Source of the DNA: Prosopocoilus inquinatus
Lineage: Eukaryota; Arthropoda; Insecta; Coleoptera; Lucanidae
NCBI GenBank assembly: GCA_036172665.1
Contig: CM069873.1
Span: 48,020,001 to 48,084,000 of the forward strand
Length of the DNA stretch: 64,000 nt
Direction of reading: 5' to 3'
Part shown: positions 62,669 to 64,000 of the stretch, in pieces
Position numbering within the stretch: position 1 is the stretch's first letter
Layout: each line of letters starts with the position of its first letter
Program-made: the position numbers and the translations under genes
Notes under the pieces: generated by a model
What the model saw: only the letters and a program-made list of their open reading frames with translations
The model's database searches: none
What the model was told of the DNA's origin: nothing

Positions 62669-64000
62669 GACAAATGCAGGCAGTTGTTCAATACTAATAT
62701 GTGTAAAAACCATGTAAAAACCCAGTTATAATCTCAGAAATTTTATAAATTGGCAGTTCATTAAAATTATTTCAAATTTGCAGAAAAAAAAACTATAAAC
62801 AAAATGAAGATCTAACCACATAACACAAAAAATACTCGATTCAAACTTTAAGGCTGCTTACTCGGTCATAAAATCATTTTTCCCATTTCCTAATCTTTGT
62901 TTTCATTAAAATCTTACCAAATTTTAGCGAATATTTTTTTATAACTTCTGTTAGGCGACTAAAGGTCCGCTTTTCAAGAATTGTTAAAAAAATTAAAATT
63001 AAAAAAATTCGAAATTTTGCTGTATTTAATAATAAATAACCGTTTAGTTTTTTTATTATTTTTTGAAATTAGGTCAGGAAATGTCAAATGTGATATGTGG
63101 TATACACTAGTCTCCGTCTAGTACAAGAAGGCGAATTCGCATTGCTACCTACCTGTTCAGGTGACAGCAAATTTACACCGTAACTTAGGTAAACTAAAGT
63201 TGACTTTTAGCTTTATACAAATATCTCAAACAATGTAACAACCTCCTTGAGCAACCATAAAACATGCAAGATCGATCAATTTACGCTTTCAGAAGGGATC
63301 TTCACTAAATTGGCAGATTGACCGCGTTCAATTCCGCAAAACGTACAGTATTAATTCATACAGAAACACAGAAGTATTGCCGAATAAACAAAAGAATAAA
63401 AGTCAAGTCCGGGGTTAAAACACGTCCGTCTCCTTCTGCCTCGCTGAAGCCGCGCCGCCGCGACGCTAAGATATTCCGAAGGTAGCGGAACGACAGAAGA
63501 AAATAAAGTGGTGGCGATGTACGAGAGGACGGGAAGTAAAAAAAAAGGAGGAAAAGCCTATAAAGGAAAGAAACACGCACATATGACACCCGAAATGAAC
63601 TAACTCCCATTAACGTTAACTCACTTGTAAACCAGAGTTTAAAAATTGAACAGGCTTGGGAAAATGTCGAACAACATTTATTGCCGAAGTGAGGAGGAGG
63701 ATTAAGCCGCTGAAGGAACTTCTCTTCGAAGTGGAGCAAATTCACACAATCATTAACACAAACGGGGTAAAACCCACACAAAATAACGTTCGGTCATTTC
63801 TGAGGGATCTATGAAAAGAAAGTTTTAAATTTCGTTCGGAGTGTCGCGTAAAAGAAGAGGGACGAAGGAAAAGAAAAGGAACAATGCGTCACAACCAATG
63901 ATCGAAAAGTATTAGATAAGTATCAGCCAATGAGATCAAAATATCAGGGTCGCTTGCCAGGCTGGAGCCGGTCATCAACGCGCTGTAAAAAAAGAACATC
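62669..64000. other. Right end, no gene recognised
   Basis: Mostly AT-rich; from about 63380 the composition is more even. A 141-codon frame on the minus strand (63356-63781) is hydrophobic, matches nothing I know and has no domain features. Possibly host intergenic DNA. Confidence 0.5.

Noticed and set aside
63356..63781. 141-codon ORF on the minus strand
   Set aside because: Hydrophobic, unrecognised, without domain or coding signature; a chance frame in DNA of even composition is more likely.

Overview
The window is eukaryotic and almost certainly arthropod, most likely insect. It is AT-rich, the transposase genes carry short introns, one LTR element has a baculovirus-F-type envelope ORF, and the elements present are PIF/Harbinger, hAT, Penelope-like, pogo-type MITE and Ty3/gypsy. 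I found no host gene. Every recognisable coding sequence belongs to a transposable element (TE).

The main architectural feature is a very large inverted duplication. Positions 930-23110 reappear in reverse complement at 39649-59474. I see only a handful of substitutions between the arms, plus one 2355-bp insertion, a Penelope-like element present only in the left arm. Reading outward to inward, each arm holds: Gypsy-A (Ty3/gypsy); a decayed PIF/Harbinger that Gypsy-A inserted into; a pogo-type MITE; hAT-2 (intron-containing); hAT-1 (intact single ORF); about 3 kb without genes; and the 5' LTR of Gypsy-C. The spacer of about 16.5 kb holds the rest of Gypsy-C (10.5 kb, gag/pro/pol/env), a hAT remnant, a cluster of small inverted-repeat elements, and a decayed, 3'-truncated Gypsy-A relative called Gypsy-B. 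Outside the right arm lie the 5' part of Gypsy-A, the 5' exons of the Harbinger Myb-like gene, a roughly 430-bp TG-rich microsatellite and 1.3 kb with nothing recognised. Outside the left arm, 1-928 is a deleted, directly repeated piece of the same Harbinger.

The most unusual biology is in the retrotransposons. Gypsy-A Pol reads protease, RT, RNase H, integrase (D-D-35-E), then a TARG1/OARD1-type macrodomain with both catalytic positions (Lys and Asp) conserved, then a CCCH zinc finger. Its Gag starts with a SAP motif followed by 11-residue coiled-coil repeats. Gypsy-C, a different lineage, carries a broken TARG1-like macrodomain at another place, between protease and RT. An ADP-ribose-reversing domain therefore seems to have entered Ty3/gypsy elements at two positions. 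Gag to Pol in Gypsy-A and Gypsy-B appears to use a -1 frameshift at GTTAAAC immediately before the gag stop.

The inferred order of events is: Harbinger; Gypsy-A into Harbinger; Gypsy-C into flanking DNA; inverted duplication; Penelope-like element into the left arm. The right arm keeps the empty target site. A mis-joined pair of haplotypes in the assembly is a real alternative for the palindrome.
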